DNA of 64,000 bases from Streptomyces vietnamensis (GCF_000830005.1 NZ_CP010407.1:372001-436000), one strand, 5' to 3'. Shown: positions 33,079 through 41,707, counted from the first letter of the stretch. Made by a program: numbers and translations. The notes: generated by a model not told the origin, from the sequence alone.

Positions 33079-35058
33079 TCACCGCTGCGCCAGGCTCGCC
33101 GTCGCCGGTGGGGTCGGTGCTCCGCCGCGGGGCACGGGGACAGGCGGGCGAGGGTGCGGCATCGGCGCTCCGGCCGCGGTCGCGGCGAGGTCCAGGGCGG
33201 TGAGGAGGAGACGCAGGGCCCGGTGGGCCTGCGGGGCGTCGAGCCGGGCTTCGAGGTCCGCCAGGGCGCGGCAGGCGCGGTGCCGGGCGCGGCCGGTGCG
33301 CCCGGCCCGGTGGTCGGCGAAGGCGCGGGCGTAGTGGGCGAGGGCCGTGGCCCAGACGTCGTTCGCGCAGTCCGCCTGGGCGAGGGCGCGGCGGGCGGTG
33401 CGGGCCGCCGCCGCGGGGGCGCGGTGGGCCTGGACGACGGCCAGGGCGGCCAGACTGACGGCGGGTGACGGACCTCCGGGGGCGCCGCCAGGTGTCGTGT
33501 CCGCCGCCTGACGGTAGTACGCGGCGGCCGATTCGGGGTCCTGGCGCTGCCACGCCAGGGTGCCGTGCACATGGGCGATGCGGCCGAGGAGGGCGTCGTC
33601 GCCGGCGAGGACGGCCGCCGGCCAGGCGAGGGACAGCAGGTGGTGCGCCGTGCCGGGCTCCCGTGCCGCGCCGAGCCAGGCGGCGAGCCATCGGCCCTGC
33701 GCCAGGAGCGGGCTGTCGGCGGGCAGCCGGGGCAGCAGTGCGCGCAGGTGGTCGCTGCCCTCTCGGGCGTGGTCGTGGACCGCCCACCAGAACCAGAGGT
33801 GCAGCACGGTCTCCAGGGCCGTCTCGGCGTGACCGGTCCCGTCCCCGGCGCGGTGCACGAGGGCCATCAGGTCGTCGTGTTCGTCCTGGACGGTCTGGAG
33901 CGCCTGGCGCTGGAGGCCGGTGTTCCACAGGGTCTCGGCGACGGCCGCCGCGCGGCGGAAGTGGACGGCGTGCCGGTCCCGCGTGACCGGCCGTTCGCCC
34001 GCCGCCGCGAGCCGTTCCGCACCGAAGTCGCGGGCGGCCCGGGCCATGCGGTAGCGGGACGGGCACACCGCGCCCGCTTCCCCGAGGACCTGGAGCACGC
34101 CCGTGGCGCTCAGCGTCGCCAGGGCGGGAGGCACCTCGTGGGGTGCGAGGTCGGAGCCCGAGCACACGAACACCGCCGCCGCCTCCGTGAAGGGCCCGGC
34201 GAAGACACTGAGTCGGCGCCAGACCCTGCGCTCCGCCGGTTCGCACAGGGCGTGGACGGCCCCGATGGAGGTGCGCAGCGTGCGGTGCCGCAGGAGGAGC
34301 GGGTCCGGGTCGGCCAGCCGGCACTGGCCGGATTCGAGGTGGGCGGCGAGCTCCGCCATCGTCCACTCCCCCAGTCGGCCCGCGGCCAGTTCGAGGGCCA
34401 GGGGAACGCCCTCCAGGAGGCGGCACACCCGGGCCACGGCCGCCGGATCGGGCTCTTCGCCCCATCCGCGCTCCCGCGCCCGGGAGACCAGGAGTTCCGC
34501 GGCGGGGGACGGTCCCGCCTGGCCCGGTGGCGCCTCCACCGGCAGGGGCCCCAGCCTGATCGTCCGCTCGTCGCCGAGCCCGAGCGGCCGCCGCGCGGTC
34601 ACCAGAACCCGTACCGCCGACCGGTCCATCAGCAGCGTCTGGACGAGGCCGATGCATTCGGTGTGCACGGGATCGACATCGTCCAGGAAGAGCAGCACCT
34701 CATCGGCCGGGAGGGCGGGAGCGGGCGCGGCGAGGTCCGTGTGCGCCGGATCCCAGGACAGGCCGGCGCCGTGCAGGGCCCTGACGACCCGCGCCGTCAA
34801 CGCCCGGCGCCCCACGGGGATCCCGTCGTGCCACCGCACCCGGACCACCGTCCGTCCGAGGCCGTCGAGGGGGGCCGTGACGGCGGCCAGGGCCAGTCGG
34901 CTCTTCCCCGTTCCGGCCGCTCCGGTCACGGTGACCAGCCGGTGGCCGGCCACGGCGTCCCGGAGCGCGGCGAGCTCCCCGTCACGTCCGACCAGGGCGT
35001 GACCGTCCCGGAAGCAGTCCACGAACCGGGCATCGTGTCCCTCGTCCCGATTCCACAT
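33079..35058 (-). CDS. AfsR/NB-ARC-like ATPase without a DNA-binding domain
   Basis: A 659-residue STAND-type ATPase. An N-terminal P-loop GAAGTGKSRLAL follows HALVGRDGELAALRDAV; Walker B is VLLFLDDVD, sensor region VRVLVTARRPLGLGD, then LLEGVPLALELAAGRLGEWT and a winged-helix-like part (AERRVWRRLSVFAGPF). The C-terminal 300 residues are TPR-like and Ala-rich. Unlike AfsR or LuxR-type STAND regulators I see no SARP, LuxR or other HTH at either end. ATG at 35058 chosen; GTG at 35067 or TTG at 35109 are possible. It is divergent from the terpene synthase and is its obvious regulator candidate. Confidence 0.82.
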   Translation of the reverse strand: MWNRDEGHDARFVDCFRDGHALVGRDGELAALRDAVAGHRLVTVTGAAGTGKSRLALAAVTAPLDGLGRTVVRVRWHDGIPVGRRALTARVVRALHGAGLSWDPAHTDLAAPAPALPADEVLLFLDDVDPVHTECIGLVQTLLMDRSAVRVLVTARRPLGLGDERTIRLGPLPVEAPPGQAGPSPAAELLVSRARERGWGEEPDPAAVARVCRLLEGVPLALELAAGRLGEWTMAELAAHLESGQCRLADPDPLLLRHRTLRTSIGAVHALCEPAERRVWRRLSVFAGPFTEAAAVFVCSGSDLAPHEVPPALATLSATGVLQVLGEAGAVCPSRYRMARAARDFGAERLAAAGERPVTRDRHAVHFRRAAAVAETLWNTGLQRQALQTVQDEHDDLMALVHRAGDGTGHAETALETVLHLWFWWAVHDHAREGSDHLRALLPRLPADSPLLAQGRWLAAWLGAAREPGTAHHLLSLAWPAAVLAGDDALLGRIAHVHGTLAWQRQDPESAAAYYRQAADTTPGGAPGGPSPAVSLAALAVVQAHRAPAAAARTARRALAQADCANDVWATALAHYARAFADHRAGRTGRARHRACRALADLEARLDAPQAHRALRLLLTALDLAATAAGAPMPHPRPPVPVPRGGAPTPPATASLAQR

Positions 35059-35534
35059 CTCCGGCACCGTGCACCATCCAGATCTTCGCTCTCGCCATCG
35101 ACCCACCAAGATCGGGAGTCGATACAGAACCCGCAGGTCCCGGATGCAGAACCGTCACTGCACCGGGCGTCACGGCAACCCCAACGCGCCGCCCCGTCCA
35201 TGGGTGGCGCGGACGGGGGACGAACCACCCGCCGCAACGAACGATGGAACGCGTGACCGACCAGGACGCCACGGCCGGTCGGGGCCGGAAAGTCACGGCC
35301 GGCCGGCACCGGAAAACCGCGCTCGAACCGGGTCGCAGCCCCCCGGCGCCGCAGGCCGCAGCCATCCGGTGCCGCAGGCCGCAGCCGCCTGGTACTGATC
35401 GATCCGGACGTAACGATTCCGTTGGCTTGAAAGTAATCTCCTTGACGTTCCTGGCAGTTGATGATCAATTCAAGTAATCTTCGACCGCGCCGGGGGCGTC
35501 ACGGGATGACCCGGGCTCAGAACCTGGGGGGCCA
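35059..35534. other. 476-bp divergent intergenic region, terpene synthase / STAND ATPase
   Basis: No plausible gene. It contains a near-exact pair of GCCGCAGGCCGCAGCC repeats around 35345-35390 and, close to the terpene synthase, two direct repeats AAGTAATCT (35431-35439 and 35472-35480) with 41-bp spacing, four helical turns, in an unusually AT-rich patch. TTGACG (35442-35447) between them is a candidate -35. Direct repeats near a -35 are how SARP/AfsR-type activators bind. Confidence 0.5.
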
Positions 35535-36488
35535 GTGTCCAACGCGACCACGCTCGACCTGCCGTTTCCGCCTCGCAGCAACCCGAACCAGGCATCCGTC
35601 GCGCCGCTCCACCGGGACTGGCTCCTCCGCCACGAGGGACTCGCCGCCACCATCGCCCTGCCGGCGTACGACAAGTGGGACGTGCCCCGTCTCGCCGCGT
35701 TCACCAGCCCGGACTCCCCCACCGAAGAGCTCGCCCTCGCCGCGGACCTGCTCAGCTTCTACTTCCTCTTCGACGACCGGTTCGACTCGGACCTCGGCCG
35801 GTCCCCGGCGCAAGTGGCGGATATATGCACCCGCCTGACGGACCTTCTGCACGGGGGCGGCCCCGCGCCCGGCGACCGCACCCCCGTCGAGCAGGCCTTC
35901 GCCGACCTCTGGGAGCGCAGCGCGCGCGGCATGTCGGCCCGATGGCGGGCCCGGTCCACCTACCACTGGGAGTGGTACTTCGCGTGCCACCCCGCCGAGG
36001 CCGCCGGCCGGCTCTCCGGCCGCCTCCCGGACCGGGAGGGCTATCTGGCGCTCCGCCGGGGCACGGCCGCCATGGAGACCCTCTTCGACATGGTCGAGCG
36101 GCTCAACCGCTTCGAGCTGCCGCAGGAAGTGCTGCACCATCCGGCCTTCCGCCGGATGCGCCAACTGGCCGCCGACATACCCTCGTTCACCAACGACGTG
36201 CACTCGTACGCCCAGGAGCTCGCCCGCGGCGACGTGGCCAACCTGGTGATGATCGTCCGCGAAGAACGCGGCGGGTCCCCCGAGGAGGCGGCCGTCCAGG
36301 TGATGCGTGAGGCCCAGACGATGGTGGACCGCTTCGTGGAGCTGTCGTCCGAGGTCCCCGAGATCTGCGACCTCCTCGGTCTCGCCCCGGCCGCCCGGGA
36401 GGCGGCCAGCCGGTACGTCGACGGCCTCGCCGCCTGGATCGCCGGCTACCACCGCTGGGAGATCGACACGGGCCGCTACGACCACTGA
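35535..36488 (+). CDS. class I terpene synthase (sesquiterpene cyclase)
   Basis: A 317-residue bacterial terpene cyclase. The Asp-rich motif is D80-D-R-F-D84 within FLFDDRFDSD; the NSE triad is in NDVHSYAQE (N220, S224, E228); the diphosphate sensor Arg may be in the AAMETLFDMVERLNRF segment; the C-terminal Arg-Tyr pair is in TGRYDH. The length suits a C15 farnesyl diphosphate cyclase. I cannot predict the product (it is not obviously a geosmin, isozizaene or pentalenene synthase). The start is GTG at 35535 behind GGGGGG. No P450 or prenyltransferase is adjacent, so it may be a single-gene terpene locus. Confidence 0.93.
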   Translation: MSNATTLDLPFPPRSNPNQASVAPLHRDWLLRHEGLAATIALPAYDKWDVPRLAAFTSPDSPTEELALAADLLSFYFLFDDRFDSDLGRSPAQVADICTRLTDLLHGGGPAPGDRTPVEQAFADLWERSARGMSARWRARSTYHWEWYFACHPAEAAGRLSGRLPDREGYLALRRGTAAMETLFDMVERLNRFELPQEVLHHPAFRRMRQLAADIPSFTNDVHSYAQELARGDVANLVMIVREERGGSPEEAAVQVMREAQTMVDRFVELSSEVPEICDLLGLAPAAREAASRYVDGLAAWIAGYHRWEIDTGRYDH

Positions 36489-36504
36489 TCCGCGTGCAGC
36501 AGCC

Positions 36505-36521
36505 GGCGGGTTCGGCCCGCC
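36505..36521. terminator. hairpin between convergent terpene synthase and oxidoreductase genes
   Basis: GGCGGG (36505-36510), loop TTCGG, CCCGCC (36516-36521). A short GC-rich stem in the 64-bp gap between converging genes. Confidence 0.5.
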
Positions 36522-36552
36522 CGTCGCGCGCAGGCGGCGCACCCGCACGCCC

Positions 36553-37476
36553 TCAGGGGATCAGTACGACCTTGCCGAGGTTGCTGCGGGACTCGACGAT
36601 CTCGTGGGCGCGCGCCGCCTCGGCGAGCGGGATCGTGGCGGAGACGCGGGGGCGGAGCGTGTGGTCGCGGTGGAGTTCCCACAGTTCGTCGAGCCAGCGC
36701 GCGTACACCTCGGGCTCGCCCCGGGCGATGGCCGCCATCTGGAAGCCGATGACGGAGGCGCCCCGGACCAGCAGTTCGTACGCGTCGATCGTGCCGCCGC
36801 CCGAACTGAAGGCGACCAGGCGGCCGCCGGGGGCGAGGGCGCGCACCGCGGGCCCGAGGAGTTCTCCGCCGACCCCGTCGACGACGATGTCGACCGGTTC
36901 GCCCCAGGACTCGTCCCCGTAGAGCACGACCTCGTCGGCACCGAGGGCGCGTACGAACTCCGCCTTGTCCGCGCTGCTGACGGCCGCGACAACGCGGGAG
37001 GCCCCGCCCGCCCTGGCGTACTGGAGGGCGAGGGTGCCGACCGCGCTGGCCGCCGCGGTGACCATGACGGCGTCGCCGGGGCGGGGGCGTCCGGCCTCGT
37101 AGGCACCGCGCGCCACCAGGCCGCTGCGGACCAGGGCCACGGCGTCGACGGCGGTCGCCCGGTCGGGGATGCGGGAGGCCATCGTCTGGTGGACGAGGGC
37201 CAGTTCGGCGTACGCGTGGGAGAAGCAGAGGCCGGTGACGCGGTCGCCCACGGAGAAGCCGGTGACGTCCGTGCCGACGACGGCGACGGTGCCCGCCACC
37301 TCGCCGCCGAGCGGCATCGGCTCGACGCCCTCGCGCACCTTCCGTACGGCGGGCAGGGTGACGCCGACCGCTTCGCTGCGGACCAGCAGCTCACCCGGAC
37401 CGGGCTGCGGCTCGGGGACCTCCTCGACGAAGAGGACCTCAGGGCCGCCGTTGACCTCGTAGCGGACACGACGCAT
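36553..37476 (-). CDS. zinc-binding-dehydrogenase-family quinone oxidoreductase
   Basis: A 307-residue MDR-superfamily NADPH-dependent oxidoreductase. GroES-like domain: VRYEVNGGPEVLFVEEVPEP, LGGEVAGTVAVVG; Rossmann part: DAVMVTAAASAVGTLALQYARAGG and LAPGGRLVAFSSGGG. The catalytic zinc Cys/His ligands are lacking, as in QOR-type enzymes. The ATG at 37476 has an excellent GGAGGT seven bases upstream. It is divergent from a MarR repressor with two dyads between, so it is probably an inducible detoxification reductase. Confidence 0.9.
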   Translation of the reverse strand: MRRVRYEVNGGPEVLFVEEVPEPQPGPGELLVRSEAVGVTLPAVRKVREGVEPMPLGGEVAGTVAVVGTDVTGFSVGDRVTGLCFSHAYAELALVHQTMASRIPDRATAVDAVALVRSGLVARGAYEAGRPRPGDAVMVTAAASAVGTLALQYARAGGASRVVAAVSSADKAEFVRALGADEVVLYGDESWGEPVDIVVDGVGGELLGPAVRALAPGGRLVAFSSGGGTIDAYELLVRGASVIGFQMAAIARGEPEVYARWLDELWELHRDHTLRPRVSATIPLAEAARAHEIVESRSNLGKVVLIP

Positions 37477-37518
37477 GGACACCTCCGGATGCAGTACGGA
37501 CACGGAATCGATGAATCA

Positions 37519-37569
37519 TTGGGAGTCCCAACGAATAACACCGTAGAGGCAGATCGTTGGGAAGTCCAA
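37519..37569. promoter_or_regulatory. paired MarR operators
   Basis: TTGGGAGTCCCAA (37519-37531) is a perfect 13-bp palindrome; TTGGGAAGTCCAA (37557-37569) is a related site. With flanks the two are inverted copies matching at 16 of 18 bases (CATTGGG...CAACGA against TCGTTGGG...CAATG). Their centres are 38 bp apart in the gap between the oxidoreductase and the MarR gene. Confidence 0.72.
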
Positions 37570-37592
37570 TGAATTCGGGATAGTCTGCGTCC

Positions 37593-38036
37593 ATGACCCC
37601 CACCGAAGGCCCGCACGCCCTGACACACATCCAGTCCCTGCCGAGCTGGCTGGTCGGCCGCGTGGCGGCGCGCGGCCGGGGCCTGGTCGCCGAGGCGATC
37701 GCCGAGGAAGGGCTGAAACTCCCGCAGCACGCCGTGCTCGCGGCGGTGTCCGAGTACGGCCCGGTCGCCCAGGCCGATCTGGTGCGCCGACTGGGCTTCG
37801 ACGCGAAGGACGTGGTCCTCCTGCTCAACCAGCTGGAGGAGGCCGGCCTTGCGCTACGGGAACCCGATCCGCGGGACCGCCGCAAGAACGCGGTGACGGT
37901 GACGCCGGCGGGCGCACGCACACTGGAGCGGTGCGCGGAGCTGACCGAACGGGCCAACTCCGCACTCCTCGCACCGCTCAGCGCGGCGGAGGCCCGGCAG
38001 CTGATGGAGCTCCTGACCCGGGTGCACGAGGCCTAG
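37593..38036 (+). CDS. MarR-family repressor
   Basis: A 147-residue winged-helix protein: LPQHAVLAAVSEYGPVAQADLVRRLGFDAKDVVLLLNQLEEAGL, then wing REPDPRDRRKNAVTVTPAG. Start ATG at 37593. Its gene is divergent from a quinone oxidoreductase, and the twin dyads between are its likely binding sites. No Cys is placed as in redox-sensing OhrR, so it may respond to an aromatic or electrophilic ligand. Confidence 0.93.
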   Translation: MTPTEGPHALTHIQSLPSWLVGRVAARGRGLVAEAIAEEGLKLPQHAVLAAVSEYGPVAQADLVRRLGFDAKDVVLLLNQLEEAGLALREPDPRDRRKNAVTVTPAGARTLERCAELTERANSALLAPLSAAEARQLMELLTRVHEA

Positions 38037-38079
38037 CACCGCCCCGGGGGCCATCCGACCCCGATCCGCCGGACAGGCC

Positions 38080-38652
38080 CTACGCGAGGCCGGCGTCGAT
38101 GATGTGCTCGGCGAGGTCCCGGGCCGCGGCGGCGGGCTCGACGCCGGGGCGGGTCGCGCCGACGGCGAGGAGGCCGTCGACGAGGATCAGCATCTGGTCG
38201 GCGGCGAAGCCGGGCCGCGCGTGCCCGAGGGCGAGGAACTCGTCCGTGAACAGGCCGTGGAGGGTGCGCCGGTACGCCCTGGTGACCTCGTGGCCGGGGT
38301 GCTCCGGGTCCGTGAGCGCGAGGTCGGCGGCGAGGTACCGGCACCCGTGGAAGTCCGGGTCGGCGGCGATGAGGCCGAGCCGGTCGACGACGGCGAGGAG
38401 CCGGGCCCGGGGATCCTCCCCCGCCGCGTCCATGGTGGAGCGGTATCGCTCCACGTCCTCGGCGGTGCTGCGGCGCAGCACCTCGGCGATGAGGCCGTCC
38501 TTGCCGCCGAAGTGCTCGTACAGCGAACGGCGGGCGACACCGGCCCCCTTGAGCAGGGCGTCCACGCCGACGCCGACGCCCTGACTGTAGGTCAACTCCT
38601 GGGCGGCGAGCAGGAGTCGCTCGCGGGGGCCCGGCTTCACGGAAGTGCTCAT
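38080..38652 (-). CDS. TetR-family repressor
   Basis: A 190-residue regulator. The HTH is in LLAAQELTYSQGVGVGVDALLKGAGVARRSLYEHFGGKDGL; the C-terminal helical domain (DFHGCRYLAADLALTDPEHPGH) resembles TetR_C domains of the YcdC/LmrA-like kind. ATG at 38652 chosen (an ATG at 38670 also exists). Divergent from a two-gene unit (truncated NTF2-like ORF and alcohol dehydrogenase); the intergenic region has TetR-type palindromes. Confidence 0.92.
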   Translation of the reverse strand: MSTSVKPGPRERLLLAAQELTYSQGVGVGVDALLKGAGVARRSLYEHFGGKDGLIAEVLRRSTAEDVERYRSTMDAAGEDPRARLLAVVDRLGLIAADPDFHGCRYLAADLALTDPEHPGHEVTRAYRRTLHGLFTDEFLALGHARPGFAADQMLILVDGLLAVGATRPGVEPAAAARDLAEHIIDAGLA

Positions 38653-38679
38653 GCCGCGATTCTGCAGCACTTGACACGG

Positions 38680-38724
38680 TAGATCAACCGGTCTATCTAT
38701 CTACCTCATAGACCGAACGGTCTA
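38680..38724. promoter_or_regulatory. TetR operator pair
   Basis: TAGACCGAACGGTCTA (38709-38724) is a palindrome with perfect 7-bp arms around AA. TAGATCAACCGGTCTA (38680-38695) is a second, weaker copy 29 bp away. The sequence T-A-G-A-C-C-G is typical of TetR operators in this group. Both lie between the TetR gene and the dehydrogenase unit. Confidence 0.78.
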
Positions 38725-38744
38725 TCTCTTCCGAGGAGGCGCCA

Positions 38745-38852
38745 ATGTCCGTACGCACCACCTCCGAAGTCATCGACCGTTTCAACCGCGCGTTCACCGA
38801 CCGCGAGGCCGGCCTCCTGTCCGCCGAGGCCGCCGAGGCCGCCGACGCGTGA
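38745..38852 (+). pseudogene. truncated NTF2/SnoaL-like gene (35 codons)
   Basis: A good ribosome binding site (GAGGAGG) leads into ATG at 38745 and MSVRTTSEVIDRFNRAFTDR, the start of the NTF2-like (SnoaL-type) proteins often paired with TetR regulators and alcohol dehydrogenases. After about 25 residues the frame runs into an Ala/Glu-rich tail (SAEAAEAADA) and stops; the remaining 100 or so residues of the domain are missing. The most likely history is an internal deletion. The translated leader may still couple to the dehydrogenase gene 50 bp downstream. Confidence 0.6.
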
Positions 38853-38902
38853 TGCCCGGCGGAACGGCCCACCCCACCCACCTCTGACGAAGGGCACGAC
38901 CG

Positions 38903-39913
38903 ATGCGGAGCTACCACCTGTCCCACAGCGGGGCCGGACTGCCCGGCCTCACCGTCCGCGAGCACGACGTCCCCACGCCCGGCCCCGGCCAGGCCCTGGT
39001 GGCCGTGCGCGCGACGTCCCTCAGCTTCCGCGAGCTCAGCGTGCTCGACGGGACCTATGTCCTCCCGGTGAAGCCGGACGTCGTCCCCGTCTCCGACGGG
39101 GCCGGTGAAGTCGTCGAGGTCGGCCCGGGCGTCGACTCGGTACGCGTCGGGGACCGCGTCGCCGCCACGCTCTTCCCGTCCTGGCAGGACGGCCCGTTCA
39201 CCGTCGAGCACGTCGCGCAGCGCGGCGGCTCGCTGGACGGCATGCTCACCGAGTACGCCGTGGCCGACGCGGACTCGCTCGTGACCGTACCCGCGCACCT
39301 CACGTACGCGGAGGCCGCCACCCTCCCCTGTGTCGCGGTGACGGCGTGGAACGCGCTGACCGGCGACGGAACCGGGGTCCGCCCCGGCGACACCGTGGTC
39401 GTGCAGGGCTCCGGCGGCGTCTCCCTCTTCGCGCTCCAGTTCGCGAAGGCGCTCGGCGCGCGCGTGATCGCCACGACCAGCAGCCCCGCCAAGGCGGCGC
39501 GCCTGCGCGAGCTCGGCGCCGACGCCGTCGTCGACTACGCGGCCACCCCCGACTGGGCCGGCGAGGTCCGCGCCCTCACCGACGGCCGGGGTGCCGACCG
39601 TGTCGTCGACGTCGCCGGACTCCTCCACGAGTCCGTCCGCGCCATCACCCTGGGCGGCACCGTCGTGTGCGTCGGCTTCACCGGCAGGACCGCCCCGCCG
39701 CTCGACCCGCACGCCCTCTTCGCCTCCGGTGCCACGATCCGCAGCGTGGCGGTCGGCAGCCGCGCCCAGTTCACCGCGATGAACGCCTTCGTCGAGGAGC
39801 ACGGACTGCGGCCCGTCGTCGACCGCGTCTTCCCCTTCGACCGGGCCGTCGACGCCTACCGCCACTACGCCGCCGGAACCTCCTTCGGCAAAGTGGTCAT
39901 CGACCACTCCTGA
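38903..39913 (+). CDS. zinc-type alcohol dehydrogenase family / NAD(P)-dependent oxidoreductase
   Basis: A 336-residue MDR enzyme. It has LTVREHDVPTPGPGQALVAV, VPVSDGAGEVVEVGPGVDSVRVGDRV, and a Rossmann fold GDTVVVQGSGGVSLFALQFAKALG. The structural and catalytic zinc ligands of classical ADH are absent or reduced, as in the NAD(P)-dependent subgroup of quinone and enoyl reductases. Start ATG at 38903. Presumably co-transcribed with the truncated NTF2-like gene under the divergent TetR repressor. Its stop is 4 bp from the convergent membrane protein gene. Confidence 0.9.
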   Translation: MRSYHLSHSGAGLPGLTVREHDVPTPGPGQALVAVRATSLSFRELSVLDGTYVLPVKPDVVPVSDGAGEVVEVGPGVDSVRVGDRVAATLFPSWQDGPFTVEHVAQRGGSLDGMLTEYAVADADSLVTVPAHLTYAEAATLPCVAVTAWNALTGDGTGVRPGDTVVVQGSGGVSLFALQFAKALGARVIATTSSPAKAARLRELGADAVVDYAATPDWAGEVRALTDGRGADRVVDVAGLLHESVRAITLGGTVVCVGFTGRTAPPLDPHALFASGATIRSVAVGSRAQFTAMNAFVEEHGLRPVVDRVFPFDRAVDAYRHYAAGTSFGKVVIDHS

Positions 39914-39917
39914 CCGC

Positions 39918-40709
39918 TCATTGCTCCCAGTACTGGGCGAGGGCCCCCTCCCGGTACGGAGCCGGGCTCACGCTCAGGTCGCCGGCGAAGGGGCGGTCGA
40001 GGACGAAGACAAGGAGCAGGCTGAAGCCGATGAGGGCGGCGACCGAGGCGACGAAGAGGAGCTGGATCCGGAGCTTGCGCATGCCGTAGAGGAAGGTGAG
40101 CGGGACGAGGACGATCGCGCCGCCGAAGGCCAGAACCTGGAGCAGGGGCGGCAGTTCCTGCTCGGCCATGTTCAGGCGGGCGCGGCGCTGGGCGGCCACG
40201 TCGTTGAGGTGGGTGACGGCCTCCTCGTAGAAGACCTCTTCGCGCGGGGACTTCGGGTCGTACGCCTGGAGGACGTCGAAGGCGGACCTGAGGTGCCCCT
40301 CGGTGGCCCCGTAGCTCGGCTGTCCGGCGCGCATGCGGGGCCACTGGTCCTCGACGACCGCGTGGACGTAGCCGCTGAGCGCCGTGTCGAGGTCGGAGCG
40401 GACGGCCGGCGGGAAGGCGGCGGCGTCGCGGGCGATGAGCGCGGCGTCGGTGGCCTCGCTGGCGACGATCGTCTGCGTGCTGTCCAGCTGGGTCCAGAGG
40501 GTGACGATGACGAACGCGAGGATGATCCCGTAGATCGCGCCGAACATCCCCAGCGTCACCCCGACCATGTCGTTGTGCTCCCCCCGGGCCAGCGACGGGT
40601 ACCTGCGGCGGAGCAGCACACTGCCGGCGACGGCGAGGAGGACGGTCCCGCCGACGGTGACGACGGCCAGGGTGAAGGTGCTGAAGTGATTGAGGAGCCA
40701 GAGCGACAT
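39918..40709 (-). CDS. DUF4239 (bestrophin-like) membrane protein
   Basis: A 263-residue protein. It has two N-terminal helices (FTLAVVTVGGTVLLAVAG, VTLGMFGAIYGIILAFVIVTLW), a soluble middle of about 110 residues with VASEATDAALIARDAAAFP, and two C-terminal helices (VLAFGGAIVLVPLTFLYG, LLFVASVAALIGFSLLLVFV). This is the DUF4239 family, distantly compared to bestrophin channels; function unknown. Start ATG at 40709. It is not clearly part of the neighbouring NRPS cluster. Confidence 0.85.
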   Translation of the reverse strand: MSLWLLNHFSTFTLAVVTVGGTVLLAVAGSVLLRRRYPSLARGEHNDMVGVTLGMFGAIYGIILAFVIVTLWTQLDSTQTIVASEATDAALIARDAAAFPPAVRSDLDTALSGYVHAVVEDQWPRMRAGQPSYGATEGHLRSAFDVLQAYDPKSPREEVFYEEAVTHLNDVAAQRRARLNMAEQELPPLLQVLAFGGAIVLVPLTFLYGMRKLRIQLLFVASVAALIGFSLLLVFVLDRPFAGDLSVSPAPYREGALAQYWEQ

Positions 40710-40839
40710 GTGCGGGGAGTCTAGGTGCGCCGCGCGGCCGTTCCGGCCCCGTGGCGGCGATCACGGTGAATGATCACTCGCTCGTGTCGGCGATGGAACA
40801 CGCTGCCGCCACGTCGTGCCCGTGACCTCCACCCGGTCG

Positions 40840-40888
40840 GCGCCGCCCCGGGGCGGCGCGTCCGGCCCCGGGGACTTCCCGGGGCCGG
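40840..40888 (-). terminator. double GC hairpin at the 3' end of the NRPS cluster
   Basis: A perfect 20-bp palindrome GCGCCGCCCCGGGGCGGCGC (40840-40859) is followed by an 11-bp perfect stem CCGGCCCCGGG / CCCGGGGCCGG (40862-40872 and 40878-40888) with a 5-nt loop. It lies about 70 bp after the phosphopantetheinyl transferase stop on the minus strand and probably ends the cluster transcript. The 250-bp gap holds no gene. Confidence 0.7.
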
Positions 40889-40959
40889 CGTCGCCGCGTC
40901 GGAGTATCTCCCCGCCGCGGCCGAGGAGGAGCCCCGCACCGGAGGAGGCGGCACGCTCC

Positions 40960-41700
40960 TCACCGGCGGAGCGCCACGGCGGCGTGGTGGCCGGCGGGGA
41001 CGGAGACGTCGGCGAGGAGCCATCCGGGCGGTGCCGAGGGGAGCGGGCCGGCGCCCACGTACTCGGCGGACGGATCGGCGCCCAGGCCCGTGCCGATCCC
41101 TTTCAGATAGGCCTCCTTCCTCGTCCACACCCTGGCGAACGCCGCGGGACGGAGGGCCGGGGCGAGGGCGGCGAGCTCCGCCGACTCGGCCGGGTGGAGG
41201 ACCTCCGACGCCTCCGCGACCGTGTGCGGCGCCGGCACCCGCTCGATGTCCACGCCGACGGGGGTGGACGCCACGGCGATCAGACTCAGTCCCTCGCAGT
41301 GGGAGAGCGAGAAGTGCAGCCGCCCGTCGGGCAGTACGGGGCGCCCGTGCGGCTCGCCGCAGCACGGGCACGGCGCCCGGGCCACCGACACGGTGCGGGG
41401 CGCGACGCCCAGGTGGGCGCCGAGCAGACGGCGCAGCCCGACGTGCGCGCACAGGTAGGTGGCGCGGTCGCCGGAGCGGCGGAACTCCTCGGCGCGGGCC
41501 AGTTCCTCGGTGGCCAGGACGAGGGGCGCGTACCGGGTGACGGTGTCCTGGTGGGCTTCGGTGGCCACCAGCCACAGCTGCGGGCGGACCGGGCGCAGCC
41601 CGGGCAGGCGCGGCAGGGCGGCGGTCAGGGGCGGGAGTGACGCGGGGATCAGCGGGCCGGCCGGAGGAGCCTCCGGCGGCGGGGCAACCAGCGGGATCAT
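40960..41700 (-). CDS. Sfp-type 4'-phosphopantetheinyl transferase
   Basis: A 246-residue PPTase. It shows the P-loop-like LHFSLSHCEGLSLIAVA, the magnesium motif GVDIERV (near 147) and the WTRKEAYLKGIG motif. Broad-range Sfp enzymes transfer phosphopantetheine from CoA to the Ser of carrier domains (GGHSL), so it likely activates the six T domains of this cluster. The ATG at 41700 has GAGG five bases upstream and lies 7 bp after the exporter stop. Last gene of the minus-strand cluster. Confidence 0.93.
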   Translation of the reverse strand: MIPLVAPPPEAPPAGPLIPASLPPLTAALPRLPGLRPVRPQLWLVATEAHQDTVTRYAPLVLATEELARAEEFRRSGDRATYLCAHVGLRRLLGAHLGVAPRTVSVARAPCPCCGEPHGRPVLPDGRLHFSLSHCEGLSLIAVASTPVGVDIERVPAPHTVAEASEVLHPAESAELAALAPALRPAAFARVWTRKEAYLKGIGTGLGADPSAEYVGAGPLPSAPPGWLLADVSVPAGHHAAVALRR

Positions 41701-41707
41701 GTCTGCC

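Noticed and set aside
34926..35468. Minus-strand frame in the terpene synthase/ATPase gap.
   Set aside because: No similarity and overlaps the ATPase N-terminus in another frame; the gap shows regulatory-type repeats instead.
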